A DNA stretch of 64,000 nucleotides from contig NZ_CP107841.1 in the NCBI RefSeq assembly GCF_036346855.1, positions 620,001 to 684,000 of the forward strand, read 5' to 3'. This stretch comes from Streptomyces europaeiscabiei (GTDB lineage Bacteria > Actinomycetota > Actinomycetes > Streptomycetales > Streptomycetaceae). A model generated the notes under the pieces. That model was given only the letters and a program-made list of their open reading frames with translations, was not told the origin of the DNA and made no database searches. Below, piece after piece: positions 16,184-24,297 of this stretch; position 1 is the first letter of the stretch, and every line of letters starts with the position of its first letter. Position numbers and translations under genes: made by a program.

Positions 16184-17172
16184 AGACCGGACAGCGCCTC
16201 CACCGCCTCGTCCAGCGAGGACGGCCGGACCATTCCCGAGGCGGGGTGCCCGTGCCAGCCGGGACCGCCGAGCACGACGAGCGGCTGCCGACGGGCGCCC
16301 TTCACACCCCAGCGCATGGCGGCGACATGGCGGGCGAGGGACAGGCTCGCGGTGGAACGGGCCTGGGCCCACAGGACCACGGCCGCCGGGCCGAGCCGGT
16401 CGACCGCCGCGGTGAGGGCCTCGGCGGGGACGGCCGCGCCGAACATCCTGGTGGGCAGGCCGAGTTCGCCGAGGGCCGCGGTGAGCGCCTCCAGCGGCAG
16501 GCTGTGCTGTTCGCCGGGCACGCAGGCCAGGACGACCGGGCCCGGGGCGGTGGTGTCGTGGCGGGGTGCGGGCGCCCCGGGGTGGCGGCGCAGGGTGGTG
16601 GAGACATGCCAGGACAGCAGGTGCTCGACCTCGATGTAACGGTCGCCGGACGACGCCCACTTGCGGCCCACCGCGTGCAGCGTCGGCACCATCACCTCCT
16701 GCCAGGCGACCGTGAGTCCGTGCCGCTCGACGGCCCCGGCCAACAGGTCCTCCACCGCCGGGGCGTCGAGGCGTACGGCGGCGCGGGCGAGGCCCCGGCA
16801 CTCCTGGCGGAGGTCTGCCAAAGACGCCGGGCCGGGCGCGGGCGACCGCTGCGGCCGATCCCCGTCCGGCACCCGCGCTCCCCCGGCGCCCTCCTGCGCT
16901 TCCCTCGCTCGCGGGGTCGCGCCACCTTCCCGCGCCACGCGCGCCGCCTCCGCGGGGGCCAGCCCGGCGGACGTCAGCCGGCACATCGTCTCGACCACCG
17001 CCACGTCCTGCGGGGTCCAGCGCCGGTGCCGGCCGTCGGTGCGGACCGCGGGCCCGATGCCGTAGCGGCGGTCCCAGGAACGCAGGGTCGTGGGCGACAC
17101 ACCCAGCCGACGGGCCAGGGCACCGCTGGTGAGCCCGGGATCGGCGGAGTTCTCCTCCACGTACGCACCCAT
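16093..17172 (-). CDS. litR: MerR-family light-sensing regulator with B12-binding domain (LitR/CarH type)
   Basis: 359 residues from ATG 17172. The N-terminal MerR HTH reads GALARRLGVSPTTLRSWDRR and GRHRRWTPQDVAVV. After a Pro/Ala-rich linker comes the helical cap (GRKWASSGDRYIEVEHLLSW, with the Trp and Glu-x-x-His region of adenosyl-B12 sensors) and a Rossmann B12 domain with VPGEQHSLPLEAL, supplying the lower-ligand His, although the usual G after it is P. TATAGT (17180-17185) ends 7 bases before ATG, so the mRNA is probably leaderless. Proteins of this type repress in the dark and release DNA on light-driven loss of adenosylcobalamin. It is divergent from an ECF sigma gene, as in the known litR/litS pair. 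Confidence 0.85.
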   Translation of the reverse strand: MGAYVEENSADPGLTSGALARRLGVSPTTLRSWDRRYGIGPAVRTDGRHRRWTPQDVAVVETMCRLTSAGLAPAEAARVAREGGATPRAREAQEGAGGARVPDGDRPQRSPAPGPASLADLRQECRGLARAAVRLDAPAVEDLLAGAVERHGLTVAWQEVMVPTLHAVGRKWASSGDRYIEVEHLLSWHVSTTLRRHPGAPAPRHDTTAPGPVVLACVPGEQHSLPLEALTAALGELGLPTRMFGAAVPAEALTAAVDRLGPAAVVLWAQARSTASLSLARHVAAMRWGVKGARRQPLVVLGGPGWHGHPASGMVRPSSLDEAVEALSGLYGRAVRAVEDLRPRRNRSRPSASSTIGSG

Positions 17173-17273
17173 GAGGGCGACTATACGATGCACAAGCGAT
17201 GCGAGTTGAAGCCCGGACTCGCGGGCTCGCACGATGGCGGCATCCGCATCGCCCCACGTGAGGAGCCGCCCTC
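17173..17273. promoter_or_regulatory. Divergent litR/litS control region
   Basis: 101 bases between the two start codons. It contains TATAGT for litR and direct repeats CGATGC at 17186-17191 and 17197-17202, 11 bases (one turn) apart, overlapping the litR core promoter. These are candidates for the LitR binding site, though I cannot match them to a verified consensus. Confidence 0.45.
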
Positions 17274-17876
17274 ATGAGTCCCGTGTGTCCGCGCGTCGCA
17301 CCCACCGACGAGGAACTGGCGCGGGGTCTGGTGGCCGGCGACGACGACAGTCTGGCCGCCGCCCACCACCGCTGGTCGGCACTGGTGCACGCGCTCGCCC
17401 GGCGCAGTCTCGGCGACACGGGCGAGGCCGAGGACGTCACCCAGCAGGTGTTCCTGGGCGTGTGGCGCGGCCGGCACGGCTACCGGTCCGAGCGCGGCGC
17501 GATGGGTGCCTGGATCGTCGGGATCACCCGGCGCCGGATCGCCGACGCCCTGTCCGCGCGGACCCGCCGTGCGGACCTGGTGACCTCGGCGGGCACCGCG
17601 CTCACCCTCGTCGACCGGCCCGACCGTGCGTACCCCGAGGCCGCCCTCGACCGCGTACTGATCCGCGCCGAACTCGCCCGGCTTCCCGCACCCCAGCGCC
17701 AGGTACTTCACCTGGCCTTCTACGAGGACCTCAGCCAGACCCAGATCGCGGAACGCACCGGCATGCCCCTCGGCACGGTCAAGAGCCACACCCGGCGGGC
17801 GCTGCGACGGTTGCGCAGCCGCCTGGACCACGAGTTCCACCCCCACCCTCCCCGCACCCCCGACCACTACACATAA
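17274..17876 (+). CDS. litS: ECF RNA polymerase sigma factor (LitS-like)
   Basis: 200-residue group 4 sigma factor, ATG 17274 with GAGGAG 10 bases upstream. Region 2 is GDTGEAEDVTQQVFLGVWRG followed by MGAWIVGITRRRIADALS, and region 4 is LPAPQRQVLHLAFYEDLSQT with QIAERTGMPLGTVKSHTRRA as its HTH. No anti-sigma gene is adjacent. Its divergence from the B12-binding MerR gene, with a photolyase alongside, matches the light-inducible LitR/LitS system of Streptomyces in which this sigma factor drives light-response genes. The name rests on that context. Confidence 0.82.
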   Translation: MSPVCPRVAPTDEELARGLVAGDDDSLAAAHHRWSALVHALARRSLGDTGEAEDVTQQVFLGVWRGRHGYRSERGAMGAWIVGITRRRIADALSARTRRADLVTSAGTALTLVDRPDRAYPEAALDRVLIRAELARLPAPQRQVLHLAFYEDLSQTQIAERTGMPLGTVKSHTRRALRRLRSRLDHEFHPHPPRTPDHYT

Positions 17877-17967
17877 AGGGAAAATAAGCGCAGAATGAAC
17901 GTACGCGGCGCTTACCGCATACCCCACCAGACGCGGTCAGGCCTGCAGAGTTCAAAGGAGTCGAGTC

Positions 17968-18423
17968 ATGGCCAACGTCTCACACCGGAGTGACATCACC
18001 AGTCACCCCGATGCACCCGAAATGCAGGCCCGGTTCGCCCGCATGCTCGGTGATCGCGATGTGGCGCTCGTGGACGGACCGGTGTTCCTGCTCGGTCTGT
18101 ACTGCGCCGTGTCCCCGTGGATACTCCACTACACGACGAGCCAGCCCGCGCTGGCGTCCCACAACCTCATCGTGGGCATCGCCATCGGTCTACTGGCCCT
18201 CGGTTTCACCGCCGCACCGGAGAGGATGTACGGCCTGAGCTGGGCCATGTGCGCGCTGGGCGTCTGGATGATCATCTCGGCCTGGATCGTCGGCGACAGC
18301 CCGGACGCCGGTGTCGTGGTCAACAACATCATCATCGGCTGCCTGGCACTGCTGCTGGGGCTGATGTGCGCCGGCGCCTCGGCCAAGGGCAACACGCGTG
18401 CGGGCCGCACGCCGCAGGTGTAA
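17968..18423 (+). CDS. SPW-repeat integral membrane protein
   Basis: 151 residues, ATG 17968 behind a strong AAAGGAG site. After a hydrophilic start it has four hydrophobic helices (PVFLLGLYCAVSPWILHY, LIVGIAIGLLALGFT, WAMCALGVWMIISAWIVG, NIIIGCLALLLGLMCAG) with the SPW motif in the first and a degenerate SAW copy in the third, the tandem arrangement of SPW-repeat proteins. Function unknown; a small envelope protein. It follows the sigma factor gene by 91 bases, so it may be co-expressed or be a LitS target. Confidence 0.85.
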   Translation: MANVSHRSDITSHPDAPEMQARFARMLGDRDVALVDGPVFLLGLYCAVSPWILHYTTSQPALASHNLIVGIAIGLLALGFTAAPERMYGLSWAMCALGVWMIISAWIVGDSPDAGVVVNNIIIGCLALLLGLMCAGASAKGNTRAGRTPQV

Positions 18424-18444
18424 AAAGGACGCCCGCGAGGGGTA

Positions 18445-18483
18445 ACGGCGGCCGATCCGCTCCGGCGGGTCGGCCGTCGCCGT
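18445..18483. terminator. Terminator-like hairpin between convergent genes
   Basis: ACGGCGGCCGA (18445-18455) pairs with TCGGCCGTCGCCGT (18470-18483) with a small bulge, loop 14 bases. It lies between the SPW-repeat gene and the converging ArsR-SRPBCC gene; no U-tract, as is common in Streptomyces. Confidence 0.5.
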
Positions 18484-18540
18484 TCGCCCCGACCCGCCGG
18501 ACCGGGCCGCGCCCACCGGAGCGGGCCTCTCACGGTCGTA

Positions 18541-19311
18541 TCACCGCGGGCGCGGCACCTCCCAGGGCTGCCGCGGCAGCACCCTGCCGGTCTCCAGCAG
18601 CGACTTGAGGTTGGACAGCACCGCGGGCCAGCCGAAGGACACCTCGTCGAGCGCGCCCTCGTCCGCCAGGTCCTCATGGGTCACGGTGAGCCGCACGATG
18701 TCGCCGTGCGGCTCGATGGCGAAGGTGACGCGCGAGTACGTGTCCGCCTCGCCCTCGTTCTCGGGTGAGGTCCAGGTGGTGACCAGGCGGGTCGGGGGCT
18801 CACTCACCGCGACCGTGCCGACGACGTCCTCGACGCCGGAGCCGTCGGTGCGGACATGCGCCCAGCGCGAACCCTGACGCCAGTCCGACTCGTTCCGGTG
18901 CCCCCAGTAGTCGGCGGTCAGATCGGCGCTGGTGAGCGCCTCCCAGACCTTCTCGGGCGTGCTCGCGACATAGGTGACGTACACGAAGGTGGGCTTGTCG
19001 GTCATGGCTTCCTCGGCTCGTCGCTTCACGGCACCCAGCGCCCTCAGGCGCGGGCGCTCGAACTTGCCGGTCCACCGCTCCTGCATCTCGTGGAGCGGGA
19101 CCGGATTGAGGTAGTGCAGCTTTTCCCGCCCACGCCGCACCGTGCCGACCAGGTTGGCGGCCTCCAGGACGGCCAGGTGCTGCGTCACGGACTGCCGGGC
19201 CATGTCGATCCGTTCGCACAGCTCGCCCAGCGTCTGCCCGTTCTGCTCGTGCAGCCGGTCCAGCAGCGTCCTGCGCGTCTCGTCGGCCAGCGCCTTGAAG
19301 ACCTTGTCCAT
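18541..19311 (-). CDS. ArsR-type HTH fused to an SRPBCC (AHSA1-like) ligand-binding domain
   Basis: One continuous 256-residue frame from ATG 19311. Residues ~1-95 are an ArsR winged helix (MDKVFKALADETRRTLLDRL, LCERIDMARQSVTQHLAVLE, wing VGTVRRGREKLHYLNP). Residues ~110-250 are an SRPBCC/AHSA1-like domain (FVYVTYVASTPEKVWEALTS, RLTVTHEDLADEGALDEVSF). In many genomes these are two overlapping genes; here the SRPBCC Met lies in frame with no stop, giving a one-component sensor. No metal-binding cysteines are seen in the HTH part, so a small organic ligand bound by the SRPBCC pocket is more likely than metal. The promoter carries a palindrome between -35 and -10. Confidence 0.87.
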   Translation of the reverse strand: MDKVFKALADETRRTLLDRLHEQNGQTLGELCERIDMARQSVTQHLAVLEAANLVGTVRRGREKLHYLNPVPLHEMQERWTGKFERPRLRALGAVKRRAEEAMTDKPTFVYVTYVASTPEKVWEALTSADLTADYWGHRNESDWRQGSRWAHVRTDGSGVEDVVGTVAVSEPPTRLVTTWTSPENEGEADTYSRVTFAIEPHGDIVRLTVTHEDLADEGALDEVSFGWPAVLSNLKSLLETGRVLPRQPWEVPRPR

Positions 19312-19340
19312 TCCCGGGTCGCTCTCAGATCGCACACTCG

Positions 19341-19370
19341 ACGTTATGCAGGCAATCACCTGCATGTCAA
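19341..19370 (-). promoter_or_regulatory. Promoter of the ArsR-SRPBCC gene with embedded palindrome
   Basis: Minus-strand TTGACA (19365-19370), 18-base spacer, TAACGT (19341-19346). The spacer holds ATGCAGG-CAATCA-CCTGCAT (19346-19365), a 20-bp element with perfect 7-base arms. Binding there would exclude RNA polymerase, as expected for autorepression. Confidence 0.72.
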
Positions 19371-19484
19371 GCACCGGCATCGCGCACCGGCAACGGCAGG
19401 CCCCGGTGGACCGCAGGCGACAGCCCGGCGACCACGGGCGATATTCGTTGGCCGCCCTCCCGTCACGGCCTTCAGACTGTCGCC

Positions 19485-20705
19485 GTGAGTCGAACCTTCA
19501 GCGCATGGGTGACATCGGGTGCGGACTTCCTCGGGGTCGCCGGTCCGTTCCCCGTCGACGTTCCGTGGTGGGCCGAGGTCGAGCCCGTCGTGGCGCGGTT
19601 GGAGCACGCACTCGGGGTGCCCGTGTTCGTACTGCGTCTGCTGGAGACGGACGGGGGCGAGAGCGGGCGCGACGGGCATGTGACGTACCACGTGGAGGCG
19701 CTGGAGCGGCCCCGGGGCGGGGCCCTGGACCGACACCCCGTGGACCGAGGGCTGTTGCACGCGGACGACGCTCTGCGATCACCGTGGGCGCGCGCCGACG
19801 GGCTGCGGGAACTGCTGGACTGGGCCTCACGGACACTGACCGCACTGGGGCGGCCGGTGACGGGACCGGTCGAGCAGCGGCGGACATGGAACCTGGCGGG
19901 ACTCTTCCGGCTGCCCACCGGGCAGGGGCCGGTCTGGCTCAAGGCGACACCGCGCTTCGCCTCCGACGAGGCCGCGGTCATCGCCGCGTTCGGCCGGTGG
20001 GACACGGACCTCGTACCGACGGTTCTCGCCGCCGGCGAGCGCCGCGTGCTGCTGGAACACATCCCCGGCCGGGACTGCTGGGAGGCCGACGCCGCCACGG
20101 TCGAGTCCGGGGTACGCCGGTTCGTCTCCGCGCAGGCCGCGCTGACCGACCGACGGCCGCCGGGGCTCCGGGACCGGCGGGACCGGGTCCTCGGCGCACT
20201 CGTGCGCGAACTGCTCGACGGGCGAGTCGAGTTGGACATCACCGACGAAGAGCGGGACAGAGCACGGGAGTTGACGTTCCGCTGGGAGCGGCTCGTCGAG
20301 TGCGGGCTCCCCGACACGCTCGTCCACGCCGACTTCCATCCGGGCAACTGGCGCAGCGACGGCCGGCCACCGGTCGTCGTGGACTTCGCCGACGCCCACT
20401 GGGGCAACCCCGTACTCGACTGTCTGCGCCTGTACGACTTCCTCCCCGAGGCGGTACGCCCCACGGCCGTCCGCGTCTGGGCCGACGCATGGAAGGAGCA
20501 CGCCCCGGCGAGCGATCCCGCCCGCGCGCTCGCCCTGGCCGAGCCGCTGGCGCACCTCACGTACGCCGTGCGCTACCAGGAGTTCCTCGACGGCATCGAG
20601 GCGTCCGAGCGGCCGTATCACGAGGGGGACCCGGCGGCGGTGATCCGCAGGGCGCTGCGGTGCGCGGCGCACCCGAGTCTCACCTCCGTGGAGGTGGCGG
20701 GCTAG
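19485..20705 (+). CDS. Aminoglycoside phosphotransferase-fold kinase (APH family)
   Basis: 406 residues from GTG 19485. The C-terminal two thirds have the APH/choline-kinase fold: VWLKATPRFASDEAAVIAAF (nucleotide-binding Lys), LLEHIPGRDCW, catalytic loop LVHADFHPGNW (~280) with Asp and Asn, and the metal-binding segment VVVDFADAHWGNPVLDCLRL. The N-terminal ~120 residues are an extra region found in uncharacterised actinobacterial members. It could phosphorylate an antibiotic or a metabolite; nothing fixes the substrate. Its TAG is immediately followed by the ATG of a P-loop kinase, indicating translational coupling. Confidence 0.85.
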   Translation: MSRTFSAWVTSGADFLGVAGPFPVDVPWWAEVEPVVARLEHALGVPVFVLRLLETDGGESGRDGHVTYHVEALERPRGGALDRHPVDRGLLHADDALRSPWARADGLRELLDWASRTLTALGRPVTGPVEQRRTWNLAGLFRLPTGQGPVWLKATPRFASDEAAVIAAFGRWDTDLVPTVLAAGERRVLLEHIPGRDCWEADAATVESGVRRFVSAQAALTDRRPPGLRDRRDRVLGALVRELLDGRVELDITDEERDRARELTFRWERLVECGLPDTLVHADFHPGNWRSDGRPPVVVDFADAHWGNPVLDCLRLYDFLPEAVRPTAVRVWADAWKEHAPASDPARALALAEPLAHLTYAVRYQEFLDGIEASERPYHEGDPAAVIRRALRCAAHPSLTSVEVAG

Positions 20706-21245
20706 ATGGATCGTGCCGAGGTGCTCCTCATCGGCGGGCGGGCCGGGGTCGGCAAGTCGACGGTGGGCTGGGAGGTCTCCGACCGACTGCGGGTCGCCGA
20801 GGTCGCGCACGCGATCATCGAGGGGGACTTCATGGGGCAGGTGCACCCGGCGCCTCCAGGTGATCCGCACCGCGCGGCCATCACCGAGCGCAACCTCACC
20901 GCCGTGTGGGGCAACTACGCCGCCCTCGGCCACCGGCTGCTCGTCTACACCAACACCCTTAGCGTGCTGACCGAGACGGCGGGCACCTTCCAGCGGGCCA
21001 TGGGCGCGGACGTACGGATCGTACGGGTGCTCCTCACCGCCACCGACGAGACGGCCGAACAGCGGCTCAGAGGTCGGGAGATCGGCTCCGAGTTGGAACG
21101 GGAGCTGGCCGGCAGTGCGCGCAAGGCGCGTCTGCTGGACGAGCGAGCACCGACGGACACCGTCCGGATCGCGACCGACGGGCGCACCGTCGTCGACATC
21201 TCGACGGAGGTGCTGGCCGCCACGGGATGGGTGACGGACTCGTGA
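20706..21245 (+). CDS. P-loop small-molecule kinase-like ATPase
   Basis: 179 residues beginning directly after the stop of the APH-like gene. The Walker A motif is LLIGGRAGVGKST (~7-19), followed by an acidic substrate segment HAIIEGDFMGQVHPAP, a strand LVYTNTLS and an arginine-rich lid (ETAEQRLRGREIGSELEREL) as in shikimate/gluconate/chloramphenicol-phosphotransferase-type kinases. Substrate unknown. The tight coupling with the APH-like kinase suggests that the two act on the same compound or pathway. Confidence 0.8.
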   Translation: MDRAEVLLIGGRAGVGKSTVGWEVSDRLRVAEVAHAIIEGDFMGQVHPAPPGDPHRAAITERNLTAVWGNYAALGHRLLVYTNTLSVLTETAGTFQRAMGADVRIVRVLLTATDETAEQRLRGREIGSELERELAGSARKARLLDERAPTDTVRIATDGRTVVDISTEVLAATGWVTDS

Positions 21246-21332
21246 AGAACGTGGAATCCGGGCGGACTGCACTCGCGTTCGACGGGCACTCGCACGGTGG
21301 CGGGGAACCCGACGAACAGGGGCGGAGATCAG

Positions 21333-21596
21333 ATGGAGATCGACGGCATCATCAGTGCCATCGTCATCGGCGTCGTCATCGGTGTGATCGGTCGGCTCGT
21401 CGTGCCGGGGCGTCAGCGGATCGGCATCCTGCTGACGATCCTCGTCGGCGTCGTCGCCGCGCTGATCGGCACCGCGATCGCCGCAGGGGTTGGCGTGGCC
21501 GACACCGACGGCGTCGACTGGGCCGAGTGGCTCATCCAGATCGCACTGGCGGCACTGGGCATCGCGGCGCTGGACCGCACGCGGGCACGACGCTGA
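21333..21596 (+). CDS. GlsB/YeaQ/YmgE-like small membrane stress protein
   Basis: 87 residues from ATG 21333 (GGAG 7 bases upstream). Three hydrophobic segments (ISAIVIGVVIGVIGRLVVPG, ILLTILVGVVAALIGTAIAA, LIQIALAALGIAAL) and the Gly-rich first helix followed by RLVVPGRQ match the transglycosylase-associated/GlsB family. These proteins are linked with general stress responses; molecular role unknown. Confidence 0.8.
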   Translation: MEIDGIISAIVIGVVIGVIGRLVVPGRQRIGILLTILVGVVAALIGTAIAAGVGVADTDGVDWAEWLIQIALAALGIAALDRTRARR

Positions 21597-21615
21597 GGGG
21601 CGCGGGGCGACGGCG

Positions 21616-21673
21616 GGCGGTCGCGTAGGTTCCGGACGGCGATCGGCGGTCGCGTACGTGCCGGACAGCGGTC
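21616..21673. repeat. Two imperfect 29-bp tandem repeats in an intergenic spacer
   Basis: GGCGGTCGCGTAGGTTCCGG at 21616 recurs as GGCGGTCGCGTACGTGCCGG at 21645, continuing with similar GGACRGCGRTC sequence. They lie in the ~200-base spacer between the GlsB-like and GNAT genes. No function is apparent. Confidence 0.5.
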
Positions 21674-21802
21674 GCCGGTCTCGTGCACCCGGCATGACGG
21701 TCGGCGCCCGTGCGCGCCAGGTATTTCCGTTGCGGGTCGCCGCGCCTGGCGGTTAGCGTCGCCGGGCCTCGCGATCCGCCCGCCGACCAGCCCGGAGCCC
21801 CC

Positions 21803-22693
21803 TTGCCCCCGCGCGTCACCCAGCTCATCGACCCCGCCGCCACTTCGTCGAGCCACCGTCTGGCCTGGCTCGCGTCCCGGGCGGACGGCGTCCCCCTCGG
21901 TTCCGCATTCCTGCGGCTGTTCACCAAGGAGGGGCAGACGCATCTGGCAGAGCTGGACGTCGCCGTGCACCCGGCCGAGCGACGGCAGGGCGTCGGGACC
22001 GCGCTGCTCGACGCGGCGGTCGGCTCGGCACGCGCCGAGCGGCGCCGCGCGCTCCTCGCACAGGCCGAACAGGGCTCCCCCGGCGACGCGTTCCTCGCGG
22101 CACGCGGCTTCCGCCAAGTGCTGACGTTGACGTACGCCCGGCTCGAACTCGCCGGGATCGACCCCGACCACTTCACGCGGATCCTCGAACAGCCCCGTCC
22201 GGGTTACCACTTGACGAGCTGGACGGGCGTCGTGCCGGCCGACCTCGCGCGGAGCTACGCCGCGTCGCGCCGCGCGATGGACGACATGCCGATGGGCGAC
22301 ACCGACTACGGGACCGTGGTCTGGGACGTCGAGCGGGTCGTCGCGGCCGCCGAGGCCATCGCGAGGCGCGGCGACCGGCTGTACACGGTGGCCGCGGTGC
22401 ACACGTCGAGCGGTGCCGTCGTCGGCTTCTCGGAGCTCGTCCTGCCGGGTGACGAAAAGAGCGACGGCAAGGGCGACGGGCAGCACTACGGTACGGCCGT
22501 ACTGCCCGAGCACCGGGGGCACGGGCTGGGCCTGTGGATGAAGGCGAAAGCCGTCCTCCACGCCCACGGCCTGGCTCCGGCGCTGGCCCTGCTCACCGAC
22601 ACCGCCGAGCACAACATCCCGATGCGCCAGGTCAACGACGCGCTCGGTTACCGGCCCACGCACACGTCCCTCGAATACCAGCTGGACCTGTGA
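21803..22693 (+). CDS. Tandem GNAT acetyltransferase
   Basis: 296 residues using TTG 21803, chosen because GGAG lies 9 bases upstream and upstream residues look non-coding. There are two GNAT domains: the first with VAVHPAERRQGVGTALLDAA, the second with TAVLPEHRGHGLGLWMKAKA and the C-terminal NIPMRQVNDALGYRP. Both acetyl-CoA loops are present. Substrate unknown. This double-GNAT layout resembles mycothiol-synthase-like and other uncharacterised actinobacterial acetyltransferases. Confidence 0.82.
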   Translation: MPPRVTQLIDPAATSSSHRLAWLASRADGVPLGSAFLRLFTKEGQTHLAELDVAVHPAERRQGVGTALLDAAVGSARAERRRALLAQAEQGSPGDAFLAARGFRQVLTLTYARLELAGIDPDHFTRILEQPRPGYHLTSWTGVVPADLARSYAASRRAMDDMPMGDTDYGTVVWDVERVVAAAEAIARRGDRLYTVAAVHTSSGAVVGFSELVLPGDEKSDGKGDGQHYGTAVLPEHRGHGLGLWMKAKAVLHAHGLAPALALLTDTAEHNIPMRQVNDALGYRPTHTSLEYQLDL

Positions 22694-22722
22694 CACCCCG
22701 GCGCGGCCCACCGCCGGGCCGG

Positions 22723-23517
22723 TCAGGCGGTCGCCGCGCTCGCCACCGCGTACTCGTACGGCGTGGTCGTCGTGAGCGGCTCGAAGCCCAGGCGGGCCAG
22801 AACCGGGCGGCTGCCGGCCAGCGCGTCGACCTGGACATAGCGGTAGCCGCGTTCGGCGGCGACGCGTGCGCGGTGGGCGACGAGGGCCCGGTAGACACCG
22901 CGGCCGCGCCAGCCCTCGACGGTGCCGCCGCCCCACAGACCGGCGAAGCGCGTACCGGGAAGCAACTCCATGCGTGCGGCACTCACCGGTTCGTCGCCGG
23001 CTAGGGCCACCACGGCCATCACCGTGTCGGGGTCCGCCGAGACATGGGCCAGGAGCTGGTGGCGCATACGGGTACTGTCCCTGCCGAAGGCCTTCTCATG
23101 GACCTCCGCCACGAGCTCCACTCCCTCACGGTCGGTGACCGGCAGGATCCGTACGCCCTCGGGCGGCTCGACGTCGAGGGACAGATCGGCGACCTCCGCG
23201 ATCATCAGCGTCTCCTCCGGAGCGGCTGTGAACCCGGCGTCGCGCAGGCGTTGCCCCAGGTCGACAGGGAGATCGTGGCCGTACAGCTTCCACTCGAAGT
23301 CGCGGCCCAGGCCGGAGTAGTACCGGATCTGCTCGGTGATCGCCGCGTCGGCGCCCGCCTCGTCCAGGTCGGACCAGACGACGCCGCTCCAGCCGTTCTC
23401 GAAACCGACCTGACGCACCACCTTGCCCACGCGCTCGATCCGGGCTCCGGGACCGTCGGGGCGGGCGCCCTCCCTCATGTCCCGGTCGAACAGTGCCAGC
23501 ACAGCAGCGTGATCCAT
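22723..23517 (-). CDS. GNAT-family acetyltransferase
   Basis: 264 residues from ATG 23517 (GGAG 9 bases upstream), converging on the previous GNAT gene. The C-terminal half carries the GNAT core: VMAVVALAGDEPVSAARMEL, GGTVEGWRGRGVYRALVAHR (acetyl-CoA loop), YRYVQVDALAGSRPVLARLG and FEPLTTTTPYEYA. The N-terminal half is a diverged copy. Substrate unknown. Confidence 0.84.
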   Translation of the reverse strand: MDHAAVLALFDRDMREGARPDGPGARIERVGKVVRQVGFENGWSGVVWSDLDEAGADAAITEQIRYYSGLGRDFEWKLYGHDLPVDLGQRLRDAGFTAAPEETLMIAEVADLSLDVEPPEGVRILPVTDREGVELVAEVHEKAFGRDSTRMRHQLLAHVSADPDTVMAVVALAGDEPVSAARMELLPGTRFAGLWGGGTVEGWRGRGVYRALVAHRARVAAERGYRYVQVDALAGSRPVLARLGFEPLTTTTPYEYAVASAATA

Positions 23518-23586
23518 ACCGCTCACTCCATCATCAGTCGTTCGCCCTGGCAACGGAATTCACCCGCTTCTTCGCATCGGGAGCGA

Positions 23587-23634
23587 TACGGACCCGTACC
23601 CGCACCGCTCACCGGGCCGCCCGGCGGGTCCGTA
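23587..23634. promoter_or_regulatory. Inverted repeat upstream of the deaminase gene
   Basis: TACGGACCCG (23587-23596) and CGGGTCCGTA (23625-23634) are perfect 10-bp arms around 28 bases in the divergent GNAT/deaminase intergenic region (23518-23732). It could be an operator pair or a leader hairpin. Confidence 0.4.
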
Positions 23635-23732
23635 CGGGTGTCGCTCGCGCAGGGGCCCGGGATTCGGACACACGACGTAAGGTGCACGTCGCGGAACGTG
23701 TCCGGACGGTTTTCGAGGAGGGTGCGACGACC

Positions 23733-24236
23733 ATGGTGAACGACTCCGAACTGGTGTACCTGCGACGCTGTGTGGAGCTCGCGACCGAGGCGCTGGAGAC
23801 CGGCGACGAGCCGTTCGCTTCGGTCCTGGTCGGTGGTGACGGCACGGTGCTGGCCGAGGACCACAACCGGGTGGCCGGCGGCGACCGCACCCGTCACCCG
23901 GAGTTCGAGCTGGCCCGCTGGTCGGCCTCCCGGCTCACTGCGCGGGAGCGCGCGGCGGCGACCGTGTACACCTCGGGCGAGCACTGTCCGATGTGCGCGG
24001 CCGCCCACGCCTGGGTGGGCCTCGGCCGTATCGTGTACGTCGCTTCGTCCGAGCAACTCGCCTCCTGGCTCAGTGAGTTGGGAGTAGCCGCGCCGCCTGT
24101 GCGGACACTGCCGGTGCGCGACATCGCGCCCGGGGTGACCGTCGAGGGGCCGGTGCCGGAGCTGGTCGGGGAGGTACGGGCCCTGCATCGTCGATTCCAC
24201 GCCAAGACCGTCGGCGCCGTCGCCGACGATGACTGA
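23733..24236 (+). CDS. Zinc-dependent nucleoside/cytosine-type deaminase
   Basis: 167 residues from ATG 23733 with GAGGAGGG upstream. The zinc site of the cytidine/deoxycytidylate/guanine deaminase superfamily is complete: RHPEFEL supplies His and the proton-shuttling Glu, and SGEHCPMCAAA the two Cys ligands (P-x-C pattern altered to H-C-P-M-C). Most like the guanine deaminase/tRNA adenosine deaminase branch. Substrate not determinable. The downstream acyltransferase starts within about 60 bases. Confidence 0.85.
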   Translation: MVNDSELVYLRRCVELATEALETGDEPFASVLVGGDGTVLAEDHNRVAGGDRTRHPEFELARWSASRLTARERAAATVYTSGEHCPMCAAAHAWVGLGRIVYVASSEQLASWLSELGVAAPPVRTLPVRDIAPGVTVEGPVPELVGEVRALHRRFHAKTVGAVADDD

Positions 24237-24297
24237 GACGGGTGTGACGGGGCAGGCGGTCCGGGTTCCGTCGTCGTCGACCGGAGACCTTTCACCG

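Noticed and set aside
19485..20705. Antibiotic resistance gene assignment for the APH-fold kinase
   Set aside because: The fold is shared with many metabolic kinases and no resistance or biosynthesis context is present.
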